DNA of 64,000 bases from Pseudolabrys sp. Root1462 (GCF_001426945.1 NZ_LMFS01000001.1:2131904-2195903), one strand, 5' to 3'; numbered from the stretch's first letter, positions 47,370 to 56,350 are shown. Notes: generated from the sequence alone by a model not told the origin. A program made the numbers and translations.

Positions 47370-48074
47370 TTAAGTCGCCCTGAACAGCTCGGCCGCCAGC
47401 GCCCGCGTTGCCGGCCGGTGCAGGCGGAGCGCCTCCTCGTCCAGCTGGGCCACGGCCCGGTGCGCCCCGGTGAAGGACCGCTCGATCCGGTTGGCGAGGT
47501 AGTTGACCACGGCTTCGTCCACGGCGAGCTGCCGGTCGGCGGCCAGCTTGACGATCAGCGCCCGCAGCAGCGCGTCGTCCGGCGCCTCGAGTTCGATCAC
47601 CGGCAGCATGCGCAGCCGGGACTGCAGGTCCCGAATGCGGACGGTGAGCGACGGCGGCGATACCCGCGCGGTGAAAAGAACGTCCGCCCCCTCCTCGCGC
47701 GCCAGGTTGATCAGGTGGAACAGTGCCCGCTCATCGAGGTCCGGCGTGTCGATGTCCTCGACCACCAGCGCGCCCGTGGCAAACGCCGACGGCAGATCGA
47801 TGTCGCCGAGGTGCTTGGCCGCGATCACCCGCGCGCCGCTCGCCGAAGCCCAGATGGCGGCGAGATGGCTCTTGCCCGAGCCCTCCGGGCCGATAAGCGC
47901 GATCAGCCGGCTCGGCCAGTCCGGCCAGCGCTCGATCAGCGCCAGCGCCTTGGCGTTGGACGGCCCCTCGAGGAAATCCTCGCGCGCATAGCTGATGGCG
48001 TGGTCGAGCGCGAGCACGAGCTGGCGCGGCGGCGCCGCGCGTTCGAGCTCATCGCTGTCGTTACGCATGGACAT
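47370..48074 (-). CDS. hdaA: DnaA regulatory inactivator HdaA
   Basis: HdaA is a DnaA-like AAA+ protein that, with the sliding clamp, stimulates DnaA-ATP hydrolysis and prevents re-initiation. The ~234-residue product has the clamp-binding motif near the N-terminus (RQLVLALDH, a relaxed QLxLPL), the Walker A motif IGPEGSGKSHLAAIWA, a Walker B-like LVVEDIDTPD, sensor 1 VLFTARVSPPSL, and the arginine-finger region DLQSRLRML. It lacks the DnaA DNA-binding domain. Start ATG 48074 (or 48068), 10 bases after the AI-2E gene stop. Confidence 0.92.
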   Translation of the reverse strand: MSMRNDSDELERAAPPRQLVLALDHAISYAREDFLEGPSNAKALALIERWPDWPSRLIALIGPEGSGKSHLAAIWASASGARVIAAKHLGDIDLPSAFATGALVVEDIDTPDLDERALFHLINLAREEGADVLFTARVSPPSLTVRIRDLQSRLRMLPVIELEAPDDALLRALIVKLAADRQLAVDEAVVNYLANRIERSFTGAHRAVAQLDEEALRLHRPATRALAAELFRAT

Positions 48075-48084
48075 GACCGCGCTG

Positions 48085-49206
48085 CTACTTGATGGGTTCG
48101 CCCGTGTAGAACGAGCTTTCGAGATATCGGCGGAGCGCAAAGCGCGTCAGCACCCCGATGGTGGCGGCAAGCGGCACCGCGATCAGGAGGCCGACGAAAC
48201 CAAACAGATAGCCGAAGGCGAGCAGCGCGAAGATCAGCCACACCGGGTGCAGGCCGACGCTTTCTCCGACCAGCTTGGGCGACAGCACGTTGCCCTCGAG
48301 GAACTGGCCGACCAGGAAGATGCCGAGCACGATCAGGATCGAGGTGTACTCGGGCCAGAACTGCGCCACCGCGACACCCAGCGATAGAATGAGGCCGGTC
48401 ATCGAGCCGACATAGGGAATGAAGGTGATGAGGCCCGAGATCAAGCCGATCAGCAGGCCGAAATTGAGGCCGCTCACCGTCAGCGCCGCCGCATAGAAGG
48501 TGCCCAGGATCAGGCAGACCGCGGTCTGGCCGCGCACGAAGCCGGCGATGGCGGCGTCGGTTTCGCGCACGAGCCGATGCACCGTGTCGCGCTGCCTCAC
48601 CGGAATCCAGCTATCCGCGGTGTCGACCATCTTGTGCCAGTCATAGATCAGGTAGAACGCGACCACCGGCGTCACCACGATCAACGAGAACAACGACACC
48701 AGCGCCCGTCCGCCGGACCACAGCGACTTCAGGAACGTCGTCAGCCAGCCGGCGCTCTGGGTCAGCAGGTCGCTGATGCCCTTGTCGCTCCCGAAACCGT
48801 TGCCGATCAGGTTCTTCAGCCACGGCCATTCGGTGTTGCTGATCAGCGAGCGAAGCTTGGTGACGTAGGTGGGAATGTTCTCGATCAGCGAGGCGAGCTG
48901 ATTGCCCAGCAGCGGCAAGATCAGCAACAGAACCAGCACGATCAGCAGCACCACAAGCGAGATGATCGCCAGCGCCGCAATCAGACGGTTGACGCCCATG
49001 CGCTCGAGCCGGTCGGTCAGCGGCGTCAGGAAATAGGCGATGGCGAGGCCGGCGATGAACGGCAGCAGAATGTCCGCCAGCAGCCACAGCAGCAGAATGA
49101 AAATGGCGAGCGCCGCCAGCCAGAACACCATCTGCCGCTGCAGGGCGAAACCGCCCGGCCTTCCGTCTGGCGGCGGCACTGGCTGACCCACCTGCTGTGC
49201 GCTCAC
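48085..49206 (-). CDS. AI-2E (PerM)-family transporter
   Basis: A polytopic membrane protein of the AI-2E exporter family with about seven to eight spans (MVFWLAALAIFILLLWLLA; LIAALAIISLVVLLIVLVLL; VPLAATIGVLTRF near the end) and the family segments FITFIPYVGSMTGLILSLG-like and GQFLEGNVLSPKLVGESVGL. Substrate unknown; family members export diverse solutes. I favour GTG 49206, because GTGA overlaps the pgsA-like stop; an ATG at 49242 is the alternative and adds 12 residues. It belongs to the pgsA-like / AI-2E / hdaA string. Confidence 0.9.
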   Translation of the reverse strand: MSAQQVGQPVPPPDGRPGGFALQRQMVFWLAALAIFILLLWLLADILLPFIAGLAIAYFLTPLTDRLERMGVNRLIAALAIISLVVLLIVLVLLLILPLLGNQLASLIENIPTYVTKLRSLISNTEWPWLKNLIGNGFGSDKGISDLLTQSAGWLTTFLKSLWSGGRALVSLFSLIVVTPVVAFYLIYDWHKMVDTADSWIPVRQRDTVHRLVRETDAAIAGFVRGQTAVCLILGTFYAAALTVSGLNFGLLIGLISGLITFIPYVGSMTGLILSLGVAVAQFWPEYTSILIVLGIFLVGQFLEGNVLSPKLVGESVGLHPVWLIFALLAFGYLFGFVGLLIAVPLAATIGVLTRFALRRYLESSFYTGEPIK

Positions 49207-49781
49207 GAGCCGGCCACCGGGGAATTCATATGCCGTACCCATTCGGCCAGATACGCGGCGATCGACAACAGCGTCAGCACCGCGACCAGTCCCATCAGCA
49301 CCAAGGTCAGGTTCGGCACTGCGATTTTGAAGCCGAGCGAGCCGAGCACCACGCAGGCAAAGGCGATCTGCGCCGTGGTGTTGAGCTTCGACACCCAGAG
49401 CGGTTTGATCTTTAGCGGGTTACCCAACAACCAGGACAAGATGATGCCTCCAACGATCAGGATATCCCGCGACACCACAAGGATCACCAGCCAACGCGGG
49501 ATGTCCCCGTTGATCCCAAGGGTCAGATAAATCGAGACGATCAGCGCCTTGTCGGCCAACGGGTCGAGATAGGCGCCCAGTTCCGTGGTCATGTGGAAGC
49601 GCTTGGCCAGAAAGCCATCGACGGCGTCCGAGACGCCGGCAACCAGAAAAAGGACGAAGGCGATCCACATCGTATTGGAGGCGATCGCCCAGACCACGAC
49701 GGGCACCATGAAGATGCGCGCCAGGGTGATCAGGTTTGGAATACTCAAGGCAGTCCCGGCTCGTGGCAAAGCCCCCGGCAT
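49203..49781 (-). CDS. CDP-alcohol phosphatidyltransferase (PgsA-like)
   Basis: A 192-residue integral membrane enzyme that transfers a phosphatidyl group from CDP-diacylglycerol to an alcohol. The CDP-alcohol motif is present as VSDAVDGFLAKRFHMTTELG, then AYLDPLADK (D-x2-D-G-x2-A-K ... G-x3-D-x3-D, with Lys where Arg is usual). N-terminal SIPNLITLARIFMVPVVVW is typical of PgsA-like enzymes. Whether it makes phosphatidylglycerol phosphate or cardiolipin-type products is open. It heads the leftward string and is divergent from purM. Confidence 0.88.
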   Translation of the reverse strand: MPGALPRAGTALSIPNLITLARIFMVPVVVWAIASNTMWIAFVLFLVAGVSDAVDGFLAKRFHMTTELGAYLDPLADKALIVSIYLTLGINGDIPRWLVILVVSRDILIVGGIILSWLLGNPLKIKPLWVSKLNTTAQIAFACVVLGSLGFKIAVPNLTLVLMGLVAVLTLLSIAAYLAEWVRHMNSPVAGS

Positions 49782-49816
49782 GGGGCCTGTTTGGGTAGAT
49801 TTGCGGATCAGTTTCG

Positions 49817-49834
49817 GGTCGGATCGGTCCGACC
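49817..49834. promoter_or_regulatory. Dyad in the pgsA/purM intergenic region
   Basis: GGTCGGA and TCCGACC flank TCGG, a perfect 7-bp inverted repeat, in the 176-base region between divergent pgsA-like and purM genes. TATAAC at 49845-49850 could be a -10 for purM, placing the dyad over the promoter. It could be an operator; no regulator is identified. Confidence 0.4.
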
Positions 49835-49891
49835 GAAGATAGAGTATAACGGCGTCCGCGCCATTGCACGAACGGCCTTTTCGACGTACGA

Positions 49892-49924
49892 GGCGGCACT
49901 TATTGCCGCCGGCGCGCCTTTTTT
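49892..49924 (+). terminator. Attenuator-like hairpin in the purM leader
   Basis: GGCGGCA and TGCCGCC pair around CTTAT (49892-49910), followed by GGCGCGCC and then six T residues (49919-49924), only 33 bases before the purM ATG. A terminator-like element in a purine gene leader suggests attenuation; alternatively it ends a short leftward-unrelated RNA. No aptamer is recognised upstream of it. Confidence 0.5.
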
Positions 49925-49957
49925 GTGTCGGTGCGAAGCGGGCGACGAGGGGTCCAC

Positions 49958-51031
49958 ATGGCGGATCAAGAGCGCGGTCTGACCTACGCGCAAGCAGGCG
50001 TCGATATCGACGCCGGCAACCGGATGGTGGACCTGATCAAACCCCTGGTGCGCGCCACCGCACGCCCGGGCGCCGACGCGGAAATTGGCGGTTTCGGCGG
50101 CCTATTCGATCTCAAGCGGGCCGGCTACAAGGACCCGATCCTGGTCGCCGCCAATGACGGGGTCGGCACCAAGGTCAAAATCGCCATCGAGACCGGCCGC
50201 CACGACACCATCGGCATCGATCTGGTCGCCATGAGCGTCAACGATCTAGTGGTCCAGGGCGCCGAGCCCCTCTTCTTCCTGGATTATTACGCTACCGGCC
50301 GGCTTTCGCCCGAAGTCGGCGCCGCCGTGGTCGCCGGTATCTCGCTCGGCTGCCGGCAAGCCGGCTGCGCCCTGATCGGCGGCGAAACCGCGGAAATGCC
50401 CGGGCTCTATCAAGGCGAGGATTACGATCTCGCCGGCTTCGCCGTCGGCGCCGTCGAACGCGGCGACGTCTTGCCGCGGCCCGACATCGGCGAAGGCGAC
50501 GTCATCCTCGGCCTCGCCTCCTCCGGCGTGCACTCAAACGGCTATTCCCTGGTGCGCAAGGTCGTGGCCAAGAGCGGCCTGCTGTGGAGCACGCCGGCAC
50601 CCTTCGCCGACGATGTGTCGCTCGGTGAAGCGATCCTGACGCCGACCCGCATCTACGTGAAATCCTGCCTCGCCGCGATCCGCGCGACCAAGGCGGTGAA
50701 GGGCCTCGCCCACATCACCGGCGGCGGCTTTCCCGACAACATCCCGCGCGTGCTACCGAAGGGTCTCGGCGCGCGCATCGACCTCGCCAAGGTCAACGCG
50801 CCGCCGGTGTTCCGCTGGCTGGCAGAAGTCGGCGGCATCGCGCCGAAGGAAATGCTGCGCACCTTCAACTGCGGCGTCGGCATGATCGTCGTCGTCGCGC
50901 CGAAGGATGCAGCTGCCGTCACCGCGGCTTTCGCCGAGGCTGGCGAAAAGGTCACGACCATCGGCAGCGTGATCCGCGCCGGCGCTGAGGAGCGCGTCGT
51001 GTATGACGGCGCGCTCGATCTCAAGCTGTAA
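49958..51031 (+). CDS. purM: Phosphoribosylformylglycinamidine cyclo-ligase (AIR synthetase)
   Basis: PurM closes the imidazole ring of AIR in purine synthesis using ATP. The 357-residue product has the family motifs [82 protein letters not shown] and [21 protein letters not shown] 49958 (MADQERGLT) has GAGGGG nine bases upstream. purN follows after four bases. Confidence 0.97.
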   Translation: MADQERGLTYAQAGVDIDAGNRMVDLIKPLVRATARPGADAEIGGFGGLFDLKRAGYKDPILVAANDGVGTKVKIAIETGRHDTIGIDLVAMSVNDLVVQGAEPLFFLDYYATGRLSPEVGAAVVAGISLGCRQAGCALIGGETAEMPGLYQGEDYDLAGFAVGAVERGDVLPRPDIGEGDVILGLASSGVHSNGYSLVRKVVAKSGLLWSTPAPFADDVSLGEAILTPTRIYVKSCLAAIRATKAVKGLAHITGGGFPDNIPRVLPKGLGARIDLAKVNAPPVFRWLAEVGGIAPKEMLRTFNCGVGMIVVVAPKDAAAVTAAFAEAGEKVTTIGSVIRAGAEERVVYDGALDLKL

Positions 51032-51035
51032 GCCG

Positions 51036-51686
51036 ATGGCGAAAAAGCGCGTCGCCGTTTTGATCTCCGGCCGCGGCTCCAACATGGCGGCGCTGATCGA
51101 AGCGGCCAAGGCGCCCGGCTATCCCGCTGAGATTGTGCTGGTGTTGTCGAACAAAGCGGACGCCGGCGGCCTCGACACCGCGCGCAACAACGGCATCGAA
51201 ACCGCCGTCGTTGACCACAAGATCTACGGCAAGGACCGCGCCGCCTTCGACCGGGCGATGCATCAGGTGCTTCTCGCGCACAAGATCGACCTCGTCTGCC
51301 TCGCCGGCTTCATGCGCCTGCTGACGCCGGAATTCGTCGGCCTGTGGAGCGAGCGCATGCTCAACATCCACCCGGCCCTGCTGCCGGCGTTCAAGGGGCT
51401 CGATACGCATCAGCGCGCGCTCGATGCCGGCGCGAAAGTCCACGGCGCGACCGTGCATTTCGTGGTTCCGGAAATGGATGCCGGCCCGATCATCATGCAG
51501 GGCGCGGTCGCCGTGCGCAGCGACGACACCGAAACCACCCTGGCGGCACGCGTGCTTAAGGTCGAGCACAGGATTTATCCGGCGGCTCTCAGACTCGTCG
51601 CCGACGGCCGCGTGACGCTGGTCGACGATCGATGCCTTATCGATGGTTCGGCAGTGCCTGACGCCTCGACCTTGACGCCGGAATAG
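51036..51686 (+). CDS. purN: Phosphoribosylglycinamide formyltransferase
   Basis: PurN transfers a formyl group from 10-formyl-THF to GAR. The 216-residue product has VLISGRGSNMAALIEA, the catalytic Asn/His/Asp set in LNIHPALLPAFKGLDTHQRA and GATVHFVVPEMDAGPIIMQG, and CLAGFMRLLTPEFV. It starts four bases after purM, clearly co-translated. Confidence 0.97.
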   Translation: MAKKRVAVLISGRGSNMAALIEAAKAPGYPAEIVLVLSNKADAGGLDTARNNGIETAVVDHKIYGKDRAAFDRAMHQVLLAHKIDLVCLAGFMRLLTPEFVGLWSERMLNIHPALLPAFKGLDTHQRALDAGAKVHGATVHFVVPEMDAGPIIMQGAVAVRSDDTETTLAARVLKVEHRIYPAALRLVADGRVTLVDDRCLIDGSAVPDASTLTPE

Positions 51687-51707
51687 CGTTTCGGGATCAC
51701 AACTTCG

Positions 51708-51763
51708 GGAATAAGCCTCCCCTGACGTTGTTATTCCAAACAGGCCTTTCTATGAATCGGCCT
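51708..51763 (+). promoter_or_regulatory. Two hairpins in the leader of the first doxX gene
   Basis: GGAATAA (51708-51714) pairs with TTATTCC (51731-51737), and AGGCC (51742-51746) with GGCCT (51759-51763). They lie between purN and the first doxX paralog, the second ending about 25 bases before its ATG. They may end the purN transcript or regulate doxX; there is no U-tract. Confidence 0.35.
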
Positions 51764-51787
51764 GAGGAACACAGGGGGTGCCTTCAT

Positions 51788-52246
51788 ATGTTCGAAACTT
51801 CAAATCACTCAAGACTGCATTTTCCCGGTCTTGCAGGCTTCTACACTTGGGCCGAACCACTTGTGTACGCCCTGCTCCGTTTCACCATCGGTGTCGTGAT
51901 CTTCGTCCACGGCTACACGAAAGTCGTCGGCCCGGGCCCGACCGGCGTTACCGGCATGTTCACGCGAATGGCGTTCCCGGCGCCGGGCGCAATGGCTTAC
52001 GTCGCGATCTTCTTCGAGACCATCGGCACGCTTTGCGTCGCGCTTGGCTTGTTCACGCGCTTCTTTTCGGCGGCGCTGGCGATCGAAATGCTGGTGATCC
52101 TGATCACCGCGCATTGGGCCAAGGGCTTCAGCGTCGGCGCGGGCGGCTATGAATACGTGCTGCTGCTCGGCATGGTGTACTTCTACATCGCCATCCGCGG
52201 CGGCGGCCGTTACTCGCTCGACGCCAAGATCGGCAAGGAATTGTGA
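51788..52246 (+). CDS. DoxX-family membrane protein, paralog 1
   Basis: A 152-residue four-span membrane protein of the DoxX/DoxD-like family, related to the large subunit of thiosulfate:quinone oxidoreductase and to MhqP-type proteins; the actual activity is unknown. Motifs: FPGLAGFYTWAEPLVYALLR, IGVVIFVHGYTKV, CVALGLFTRFFSAALAIEML and GGYEYVLLLGMVYFYIAIRG. ATG 51788 has AGGGGG about nine bases upstream. It forms a tandem with a homolog of identical length 135 bp downstream. Confidence 0.87.
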   Translation: MFETSNHSRLHFPGLAGFYTWAEPLVYALLRFTIGVVIFVHGYTKVVGPGPTGVTGMFTRMAFPAPGAMAYVAIFFETIGTLCVALGLFTRFFSAALAIEMLVILITAHWAKGFSVGAGGYEYVLLLGMVYFYIAIRGGGRYSLDAKIGKEL

Positions 52247-52381
52247 GCCGATAGGCGGGCGCCGCGTTCAAGTTTTCGCGAGCGCGGCGCTCGCACCCAA
52301 GTTTCTCCACAAAGTACTCTGCTTCTGCCTTGAGCGCGCGGCCTGTCGCCGCGTGCTTTTGGTCATTGCAGAGGTCCTTTG

Positions 52382-52840
52382 ATGCTTGCGCGAACGCCTG
52401 CCGACACCCGATTGCTCATCCCCGGCCTCGCCGGCTTTTACGCGTGGGCGCCCGAGGTGGGTTACCTGCTGCTGCGGGTGGTGATCGGCTACATCCTTTT
52501 CATGCATGGCTGGGCCAAGGTCCAGGCCGGCTTCGGCGCCGAGGTCGGCTTCTTCGTCAAGGTCGGCTTTGCCATGCCCGTGCTCTGCGCCTTCGCCGTG
52601 ATCTTTCTCGAGACGGTAGCCGCCGCCTGCGTCGCGCTTGGGCTGTTCACGCGCTTCTTCGCCGCCGCGCTGGCCGTCGAGATCGGCGTGATGTTCGTCG
52701 CCATTCACGGCCCGAAGGGCTTTTCGGCCAGCAAGGGCGGCTACGAATACGTGCTCCTGCTCGGCATGGTGATGTTCTTCATCGCGCTCGCCGGCGGCCG
52801 GCGCTATTCGCTCGACCGCATGATCGGCAAGGAGCTATAG
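52382..52840 (+). CDS. DoxX-family membrane protein, paralog 2
   Basis: A second 152-residue DoxX-like membrane protein, clearly homologous to its upstream neighbour along its whole length (PGLAGFYAWAPEVGYLLLR, CVALGLFTRFFAAALAVEIG, GGYEYVLLLGMVMFFIALAG, YSLDRMIGKEL). The two share endings GGRRYSLD/GGRYSLD and IGKEL. ATG 52382 follows AGAGG. It ends four bases before the stop of the convergent molybdopterin oxidoreductase gene. Tandem duplication with divergence is evident. Confidence 0.87.
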   Translation: MLARTPADTRLLIPGLAGFYAWAPEVGYLLLRVVIGYILFMHGWAKVQAGFGAEVGFFVKVGFAMPVLCAFAVIFLETVAAACVALGLFTRFFAAALAVEIGVMFVAIHGPKGFSASKGGYEYVLLLGMVMFFIALAGGRRYSLDRMIGKEL

Positions 52841-52843
52841 GAA

Positions 52844-54949
52844 TCACGCGGCGCGGCGGATCCACACCTTGTTGTCGTGGAACGCCGCGCCGCCGAACGG
52901 TGCCACCGCGTCGGCTCCGGTGAGCGTGTTGATGCCCTTGCCGTCCGCATAGGCCGAATTCGGCCAGATCGATTCCGCGATCAGTACGCCGCGCCGCACG
53001 CCGTCGAAGACCTTGGCGTGCAGGCGGACCTCGCCGCGCCCGTTGCCCAGCAGGACCTCGTCGCCGTCACCGATGCCCTGCGCGGCAGCGTCATCCGGGT
53101 GGATCATCACCGTCGGACGCTTCTCATTGGCGAGCGAGGTCGGCGTTTCGTTGAAGGTGGTGTTGAGGAAGCCGCGCGCCGGCGAGGTCGCCAGGCGGAA
53201 CGGATGCTCGGCGTCTGCCGCCTCCACCACTGCCCAGTGATCGGGCAGCGCCGGCATGGCCTCGACCGGCCCCGACGTATAGGGGCTGCGGAACGGCACC
53301 GTGGGCCAGTCCGGCTTGAAGCGGAACTTGCCGTCCGGCCAGTTGAAGCCGTCGAGATAATGCGCCTTCTCGAACGGCGGCTGACAATCGATCCACTTGT
53401 TGGCCTCGAGGTCCGCCAGCGTCCCGCGGCTGGAGCGACGCAGCAGGTCGTCGATCAGTTCGCGCGGGCTCATCGAAAAACCCGGATGCTCGGCGCCGAG
53501 GCGTTTGGCCAGCGCCGCCACCACCTCATGATTGTTGCGGCACTCGCCCGGCGCTTCGACCAACTTCGGCCCGAGCAGAATGTACTGGTGGCCGCCGCCG
53601 CGATAGATGTCATCGTGTTCGAGGAAGGTCGTCGCCGGCAGCACGATGTCGGCGACCTGCGCCGTTTCGGTCATGAACTGCTCGTGGACGCAGACGAACA
53701 GGTCGTCGCGGGCAAAGCCGCGCTTCACCACCGTCTGGTCCGGCGCCACTGTCATCGGATTGGTGTTCTGGATGAACAGCGCATCGACCGGCGGGCCGCC
53801 GCGTAGCGCGTCGCGGTCGCCGGTCAGGATCGCACCGATCCGCGACTGGTCGAGCACGCGCACCGACGGGTCGAAGGCATCGATGCCCTCGATCAGCATC
53901 TTGTTGAACCCGAAAATGTCGTTGTTGTTGTGGAAGGCGCCGCCGCCTTCATACAGCCAGGCGCCGGTCACCGCGGGAATCGACAGAGCCGCGTGCATGT
54001 TGGCGGCGCCGTTGCGCGAGCGCGCAAAGCCATAGCCGAGGCGAAAGTACGCGCGCTTGGTATCGCCGATCAGCCGGGCGAACTCTTCAATCGTCTCGAC
54101 CGGCGTGCCGGTGATCGCCGACGCCCATTGCGGATCGCGCGTCTTCAAGTGCGCCTCGAGTTCGCGCGGCGCGTCGGTGTACTTGTCGAGATAGGCCCAG
54201 TCGGCCTTGCCGTCGCGGAACAGGCAATGCATCACCGCGCAGGCCAGCGCGCCGTCGGTGCCCGGTTTGACGAGCACCGGCAGATCGGCCTGTTTCATGG
54301 TGCCGTTCATGTAGACATCGACGGCGGCGATCCTGGCGCCGCGCTCCTTCCGCGCCCGCGCCGCATGCGTCATGACGTTGACCTGAGTGTTCACCGGATT
54401 GGTGCCCCAGATCACCACCAGATCGGACTTGACCATCTCGCGCGGATCGCTGCCCGCGATCTTGCCGGTGCCGGCGGCAAAGCCGGTCCACGCCGGATTG
54501 ACGCAGATGGTCGAGTGGAAGCCGGAGTACTTCTTGACGTGGCGCAGCCGGTTGATGCCGTCGCGCTGCACCAGGCCCATGGTGCCGGCATAGTAATAAG
54601 GCCAGACGCTTTCCGCGCCGTGCCGCGCCTCGGCTTTCAGAAGGTGCTCGGCCACGATGTCGAGCGCGTCATCCCAAGCGATGCGGCGGAATTCGTTCGA
54701 GCCCCTGGCGCCGACGCGCTGCAGCGGATGCATCAGCCGGTCGGCATGATGCTCGCGCTCGGCATAGCGCGCGACTTTGGCGCAGACGACGCCGGCGGTG
54801 TAATCGTTGTCGGCCGAGCCGCGAATGCGGCCGATGGTGCGCTCGTCGAGTAGTTCGACGTCGAGCGCACAGGTCGACGGGCAATCGTGCGGACAGGCCG
54901 AATGCCCGATCCGGATGCCCTGCTTCGGAGGCCGGACGGTCTGGTTCAT
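52844..54949 (-). CDS. Molybdopterin oxidoreductase with an N-terminal 4Fe-4S site
   Basis: A 701-residue catalytic subunit of the DMSO-reductase/formate-dehydrogenase superfamily. The N-terminal iron-sulfur ligands are CPHDCPSTC and a later Cys in VVCAKVARYAEREH. The molybdopterin domain follows (VIWGTNPVNTQVNVM, FIQNTNPMTVAPDQ, DIVLPATTFLEHDD) and ends in the molybdopterin-dinucleotide domain. STICVNPAW offers a Cys as probable molybdenum ligand. No signal peptide is seen (start MNQTVRPPKQ at 54949) and no electron-transfer subunit is adjacent, so it may be a soluble, self-contained enzyme. The substrate is unknown. Confidence 0.88.
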   Translation of the reverse strand: MNQTVRPPKQGIRIGHSACPHDCPSTCALDVELLDERTIGRIRGSADNDYTAGVVCAKVARYAEREHHADRLMHPLQRVGARGSNEFRRIAWDDALDIVAEHLLKAEARHGAESVWPYYYAGTMGLVQRDGINRLRHVKKYSGFHSTICVNPAWTGFAAGTGKIAGSDPREMVKSDLVVIWGTNPVNTQVNVMTHAARARKERGARIAAVDVYMNGTMKQADLPVLVKPGTDGALACAVMHCLFRDGKADWAYLDKYTDAPRELEAHLKTRDPQWASAITGTPVETIEEFARLIGDTKRAYFRLGYGFARSRNGAANMHAALSIPAVTGAWLYEGGGAFHNNNDIFGFNKMLIEGIDAFDPSVRVLDQSRIGAILTGDRDALRGGPPVDALFIQNTNPMTVAPDQTVVKRGFARDDLFVCVHEQFMTETAQVADIVLPATTFLEHDDIYRGGGHQYILLGPKLVEAPGECRNNHEVVAALAKRLGAEHPGFSMSPRELIDDLLRRSSRGTLADLEANKWIDCQPPFEKAHYLDGFNWPDGKFRFKPDWPTVPFRSPYTSGPVEAMPALPDHWAVVEAADAEHPFRLATSPARGFLNTTFNETPTSLANEKRPTVMIHPDDAAAQGIGDGDEVLLGNGRGEVRLHAKVFDGVRRGVLIAESIWPNSAYADGKGINTLTGADAVAPFGGAAFHDNKVWIRRAA

Positions 54950-55033
54950 GCCGCCGACTATACCGGCGGAGTCGCGGCTTGTCGCTGCGGCCGGCTGCAA
55001 GCTCGAGACTTGCCGCCCGCCCCCGACGTCCTC

Positions 55034-55789
55034 TTAGACTTCGCTTTCCTTCGGCATCCGCGAACGCCGCCACAGGCCGCCGATGATCAGCACCAGAACC
55101 GCGCCCGCCGCCGCGGCCGCGTATTCGACCATGTGCGCCGTGCCGGAACCGTACTGGGCGAGATAGCCGGTGATCACCGGATCGGTGGCGATGACCTCAC
55201 CCGAGATCCAGCCGAGCAGCGCGGAACCGGCCCAGACCAGCACCGGGAAGCGATCGAGCAGCGCCATGATCAGCGCCGCGCCGGCCACGATCAGCGGGAT
55301 CGAGATGGCAAGGCCGAGGATGAGCAGCGCCATGTTGCCGCCTGCCGCGGCGGCAATGGCAATGACGTTGTCCAGGCTCATGATGATGTCGGCGAGCGCG
55401 ACGATGCGCACGGCGCGCCACAGATGTTGAACGGCTTCGCCGTGATCCTCGTCCTGCTCGTCGGGCACCAGCAGCTTGGCGGCGACGTAGAACAATGCCA
55501 GTCCGCCGGCGATCTTGAGCCACGGCAGTAGCATCAGGGTCGCGACGATGCCGGTAAAAACGATGCGCATGCCGACGGCGACGCCGGCGCCGAGGATCAT
55601 GCCCCATTTGCGCTGTGCCTCCGGCAACCCGCGGCAGGCCATAGCAATGACCAGCGCGTTGTCGCCGGACAGAAGAATGTTGATCCAGATGATTTTGACC
55701 AGCGCGACCCAGAATTCGCCGCCGCCCATCTCGCCCCAGCCCGAGCTGATCATTGCGCTCCAGGTGGACGGATCAAGCATTCCTGTCAT
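55034..55789 (-). CDS. TerC/YjbE-family integral membrane protein
   Basis: A 251-residue membrane protein with about seven spans and the two TerC signatures with conserved Asp: LLSGDNALVIAMACRGLP and IIMSLDNVIAIAAAA. TerC proteins are linked to metal-ion efflux (manganese, calcium) and to metalation of exported proteins; the cargo here is unknown. ATG 55789 is preceded by GGGGAGGCG. No yybP-ykoY-type manganese riboswitch is apparent upstream. It is downstream of ndk on the same strand with a strong hairpin between. Confidence 0.9.
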   Translation of the reverse strand: MTGMLDPSTWSAMISSGWGEMGGGEFWVALVKIIWINILLSGDNALVIAMACRGLPEAQRKWGMILGAGVAVGMRIVFTGIVATLMLLPWLKIAGGLALFYVAAKLLVPDEQDEDHGEAVQHLWRAVRIVALADIIMSLDNVIAIAAAAGGNMALLILGLAISIPLIVAGAALIMALLDRFPVLVWAGSALLGWISGEVIATDPVITGYLAQYGSGTAHMVEYAAAAAGAVLVLIIGGLWRRSRMPKESEV

Positions 55790-55861
55790 TGCGTCGCCTC
55801 CCCAACATTATGCCCGCATCTTGTTGCGCGGATTGATTTGTGCGGACACCTCGTCCGGCTC

Positions 55862-55897
55862 GCAACGGGCCGCTTCTGCAGCGAAGCGGCCCGTTGC
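55862..55897. terminator. Strong hairpin between ndk and terC
   Basis: A perfect 15-bp stem, GCAACGGGCCGCTTC / GAAGCGGCCCGTTGC, closes a TGCAGC loop about 30 bases after the ndk stop. Neither side has a U-tract. It probably marks the ndk transcript end, giving terC a separate or reduced transcript. Confidence 0.6.
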
Positions 55898-55927
55898 CTG
55901 TTCTCGTCCGTCCGCTGCGCGGGCGAA

Positions 55928-56350
55928 TTAGCCGACGATTTCGTTGCCGGAGAAGAACTGGCTGATCTCGATCGCGGCGTTCTCGGGCGAATCCGAGCCG
56001 TGCACCGAGTTCTCGCCGATCGACTTGGCGTGCGTTTTGCGGATGGTGCCGTCAGCCGCCTTCGACGGATCGGTGGCGCCCATCACGTCGCGGTACTTGG
56101 CAATGGCGCCCTCGCCCTCGAGGACCTGCACCACGACCGGCGCGGAGATCATGAACTCGACCAGTTCGCCGAAGAACGGGCGCGCCTTGTGCACCGAGTA
56201 GAACTGCTCGGCCTGTTCCTTGGTGATGCGCACGCGCTTCTGCGCGACGATGCGCAAGCCCGCCTTCTCGATCATGGCGTTGATGGCGCCGGTCAGGTTG
56301 CGCTCGGTCGCATCGGGTTTCAGAATGGAAAAAGTACGCTCGACCGCCAT
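55928..56350 (-). CDS. ndk: Nucleoside diphosphate kinase
   Basis: Ndk equilibrates nucleoside di- and triphosphates through a phospho-His intermediate. The 140-residue product has [15 protein letters not shown], the nucleotide-binding [15 protein letters not shown] and the active-site His117 in [19 protein letters not shown] lies about nine bases before the ATG. It is divergent from the dinB-like gene. Confidence 0.97.
   Translation of the reverse strand: MAVERTFSILKPDATERNLTGAINAMIEKAGLRIVAQKRVRITKEQAEQFYSVHKARPFFGELVEFMISAPVVVQVLEGEGAIAKYRDVMGATDPSKAADGTIRKTHAKSIGENSVHGSDSPENAAIEISQFFSGNEIVG

Noticed and set aside
55790-55927. yybP-ykoY manganese riboswitch ahead of terC
   Set aside because: No characteristic paired loops were seen; the only strong feature is a long simple hairpin.
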